DNA from: Spirochaetia bacterium
Lineage (GTDB): Bacteria > Spirochaetota > Spirochaetia > Sphaerochaetales > Sphaerochaetaceae
Reading direction: 5' to 3'
NCBI GenBank assembly: GCA_009930325.1
Contig: RZYO01000012.1
Location: forward strand, 1-41,764
Length of the DNA: 41,764 bases
A program made the position numbers and the translations under genes. Below are positions 39,791 through 41,764 of the stretch, one piece after another. The notes beneath the pieces are model-generated. The model was not told the DNA's origin and searched no databases. It saw only the letters and a list, made by a program, of their open reading frames with translations. Positions within the stretch are counted from its first letter, which is position 1, and the number at the start of each line of letters is the position of its first letter.

Positions 39791-41764
39791 TTATTCAGAG
39801 AGAATAATTTCTAGCAAAGAATTATATAAATCATTATCAAGATTTAAAGCAATAAGATTTGAAATAATTAAATCATTGTTTTCTAATTGAAGAATTTTAA
39901 ATATTTTATCTTTCAATTTAATACTCATCTCACATCTTTCGAGAATTTCTCTTAATATTTCAATTTTATCTTGTTTTGCTAATTTAATATTTTCAAATAT
40001 AATTTTTGTTCTTGATTTAACATTAATATCATATAAATTAATATTTAATTCTTTTTTATCATTATCATATTCTTTTTTAAATTCAATTTCGATATCATCA
40101 TTAAATATTTTTATTTCAGTATCACAAATACCAACAAATGCAATTTGATAATCTCTGATATTAGGGATTAAAGACAAATCACCAACTGCTTGTTCAATTT
40201 TAAACTCACTATTATCAAAATCATTTACAAACTTTGTAATGACATTTTTATTATCCAAATAATCTTCACTAATATTATCATCTTCATAAAGAGAAAAACT
40301 TCCATTATCACCCATATATGATTTAATTAATAATGATTTAGGATTTTTAGAATTATCTTCATCATTTGATAATACTAAAATATCCCCTTCTTTTATAAAT
40401 ATTGGGATAGTATCTAAAGGTCTGTATACTTTTAATCTTCTATCTCCAATATATCTTTTAGATGAAAAGAAATCATAATAAGTACCTTTTGGGAGCCAAA
40501 CAATAGATGAGGCCATTGAAAGTTTTTTATTTTGTTCTTCAATAATTGGAGATACAATCATAGATGAACCAAAATAATATTGAGATTCAACTTCATAAGC
40601 TTGTGAATCTTCACTATGGTAATAATACATAGCTCTAATTAAAGGAATATCATTCTTCCATGAGTGATAATTCATAGTATAAATATAAGGAATAAGCTTA
40701 TTTCTCAATTGCAAAAAGTTAATCATTACGTCTTGGGTTTCTTTATTAAATTTCCAAGGTTCTTTTGAATTAAATATTTCATTACTACTATGCAATCTCA
40801 TAATTGGAGAAAAAACACCAAATTGTGTCCAACGGGCCATAAGTTCATTATCCTTATACCCTCTCATATGCCCGCCTATATCATGAGACCACCAACCATA
40901 CCCAATATTTGATGCACATATAGTAAATTTAGGTTGAAAAGCTAAAGATTTCCAAGAAATTATAGTATCTCCAGAAAATCCAATTGGATATCTATGAGAG
41001 CCAACTCCAGCATAGCGAGAAAAAATTAATGGCCTTTTATTCTCTTTCTTTGCAGAATTAAATCTATGATAATTCAAAATCCAAAGAGGATCTAAGCCTT
41101 CAAGCTTTGAAGTATTTCCTTGTTGCCAATCTATCCACCAGAAATCAACACCATCATTTTCTAATGGTTCTAATATAATGGTTTGTAAAGAATCTAAATA
41201 TTTTTTATCACTAGCGTCAAATAGGACAGCTCGACCCTCATCAACACCCATTTCTTTTGCTATTTTATCATAATTATCTTCAAAGGATCTAACACCATCT
41301 GCGGGGTGATCATTAAGAGTAACTTTTAAGGCTCTTTTGTGCAATTCTTCTAAAAAAGCTTTTGGGTCTGGAAATAATTCCTTATTCCAAGTATACCCTG
41401 TCCAACCACTTCCAAAATTTTTATCAATATCTACTAGATGCCAATCCATATCTATAACTGCAACAGAAAAGGATATATTATTTTCTTTAAATCTATCTAA
41501 GAGTGCTAAATAACTTTCACTTGTATATTTGTAATATCTACTCCACCAATTGCCCAATGCATAGCGAGGTATCATAGGAGTTTTTCCACTCAATTTATAA
41601 AAGTCTTTTAAACATTGCAAATAATTATGATTATAGCCAAAGAAATATATATCTTTATTTCCTTTAGCTCTTGGAACATAAAAATCATTAACTTCTAACA
41701 TTGAAGAAGAATCATCAATTATAGAAAAGCCTCTTCTTGATAATAATCCAGCTTCTAATTCAAT
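39791..41764 (-). CDS. GH31 alpha-glucosidase/alpha-xylosidase-type glycosidase (5' end outside window)
   Basis: At least 657 residues, read in from the right edge (visible start IELEAGLLSRRGFSIIDDSS, the GH31 N-terminal domain end). The barrel follows: MIPRYALGNWWSRYYKYTSE, FSVAVIDMDWH, the nucleophile segment DFWWIDWQQG and the acid/base region PIGFSGDTIISW, then CASNIGYGWWSHDIGGHM, WTQFGVFSPIMRLHSS and the beta-rich C-terminal part (VWLPKGTYYDFFSS). The WIDWQQG form is that of a GH31 subgroup distinct from classical alpha-glucosidases with WxDMNE. No export signal can be judged because the start is missing. An internal ATG at 41701 is not the start, because the frame and homology run on upstream. 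It precedes the third importer operon but has its own terminator. Confidence 0.92.
   Translation of the reverse strand: MELEAGLLSRRGFSIIDDSSSMLEVNDFYVPRAKGNKDIYFFGYNHNYLQCLKDFYKLSGKTPMIPRYALGNWWSRYYKYTSESYLALLDRFKENNISFSVAVIDMDWHLVDIDKNFGSGWTGYTWNKELFPDPKAFLEELHKRALKVTLNDHPADGVRSFEDNYDKIAKEMGVDEGRAVLFDASDKKYLDSLQTIILEPLENDGVDFWWIDWQQGNTSKLEGLDPLWILNYHRFNSAKKENKRPLIFSRYAGVGSHRYPIGFSGDTIISWKSLAFQPKFTICASNIGYGWWSHDIGGHMRGYKDNELMARWTQFGVFSPIMRLHSSNEIFNSKEPWKFNKETQDVMINFLQLRNKLIPYIYTMNYHSWKNDIPLIRAMYYYHSEDSQAYEVESQYYFGSSMIVSPIIEEQNKKLSMASSIVWLPKGTYYDFFSSKRYIGDRRLKVYRPLDTIPIFIKEGDILVLSNDEDNSKNPKSLLIKSYMGDNGSFSLYEDDNISEDYLDNKNVITKFVNDFDNSEFKIEQAVGDLSLIPNIRDYQIAFVGICDTEIKIFNDDIEIEFKKEYDNDKKELNINLYDINVKSRTKIIFENIKLAKQDKIEILREILERCEMSIKLKDKIFKILQLENNDLIISNLIALNLDNDLYNSLLEIILSE

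Overview
The window is AT-rich bacterial chromosome, and nearly all of it is protein coding. The exported proteins carry signal peptides ending in FANGSKE-, FASGAKE- or LANGQKE-like junctions, a style typical of Spirochaetota (Treponema/Sphaerochaeta relatives). The abundance of sugar ABC importers, LacI/ROK regulators and glycoside-active enzymes fits a fermentative, host- or anoxic-habitat spirochaete. Phylum is an inference; no rRNA is present to settle it.

Layout. 1-3907 (+): a LacI-type regulator cut by the window edge, a GH65 disaccharide phosphorylase (maltose-phosphorylase-like) and beta-phosphoglucomutase, forming a phosphorolytic alpha-glucoside pathway. 4001-5978 (+): a CBS-pair/anti-sigma-like ATPase, a DRTGG protein and a PHP phosphoesterase, a signalling trio that elsewhere accompanies [FeFe]-hydrogenase genes. 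6049-9945: a Bax-inhibitor-1 protein (-), then an unknown lipoprotein and RarA fused to an extra C-terminal domain (+). 10031-10102: tRNA-Gly(GCC). 10151-12336 (-): MscS channel and an MFS permease. 12667-16263 (+): class I ribonucleotide reductase nrdA-nrdB.

From 16356 onward almost everything is on the minus strand. 22552-16356 is an alpha-glucoside/sucrose locus: binding protein, two permeases, LacI regulator and amylosucrase, with a matching LacI-type operator before the binding protein and before the amylosucrase. 31108-22744 holds an AfuABC/FbpABC-type importer (binding protein, double-length permease, ATPase), an OmpR-type response regulator, its histidine kinase, a phosphomannomutase/phosphoglucomutase and a VOC-family gene broken by an in-frame stop. 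31235-32077 is a low-coding stretch with a frameshifted remnant. 32915-32078 is a PadR regulator with its DUF2812 membrane partner, transcribed from a promoter embedded in a long inverted repeat. 39515-33033 is a six-gene operon: binding protein, two permeases, CutC, ROK regulator and M81/MlrC-type metallohydrolase; its binding-protein gene carries an in-frame amber codon. The window ends inside a GH31 alpha-glucosidase gene.

Recurring themes: (i) all three binding-protein genes are followed by a near-perfect hairpin before the first permease gene; (ii) neither sugar-type importer has its own ATPase gene here; (iii) three reading frames are broken (two in-frame stops, one frameshift), which points to ongoing gene decay, strain-level polymorphism or sequence error; (iv) two genes have a TATAAT hexamer so close to the start codon that their mRNAs should be leaderless. 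No CRISPR array, insertion sequence, prophage or clear novel defence system was seen.
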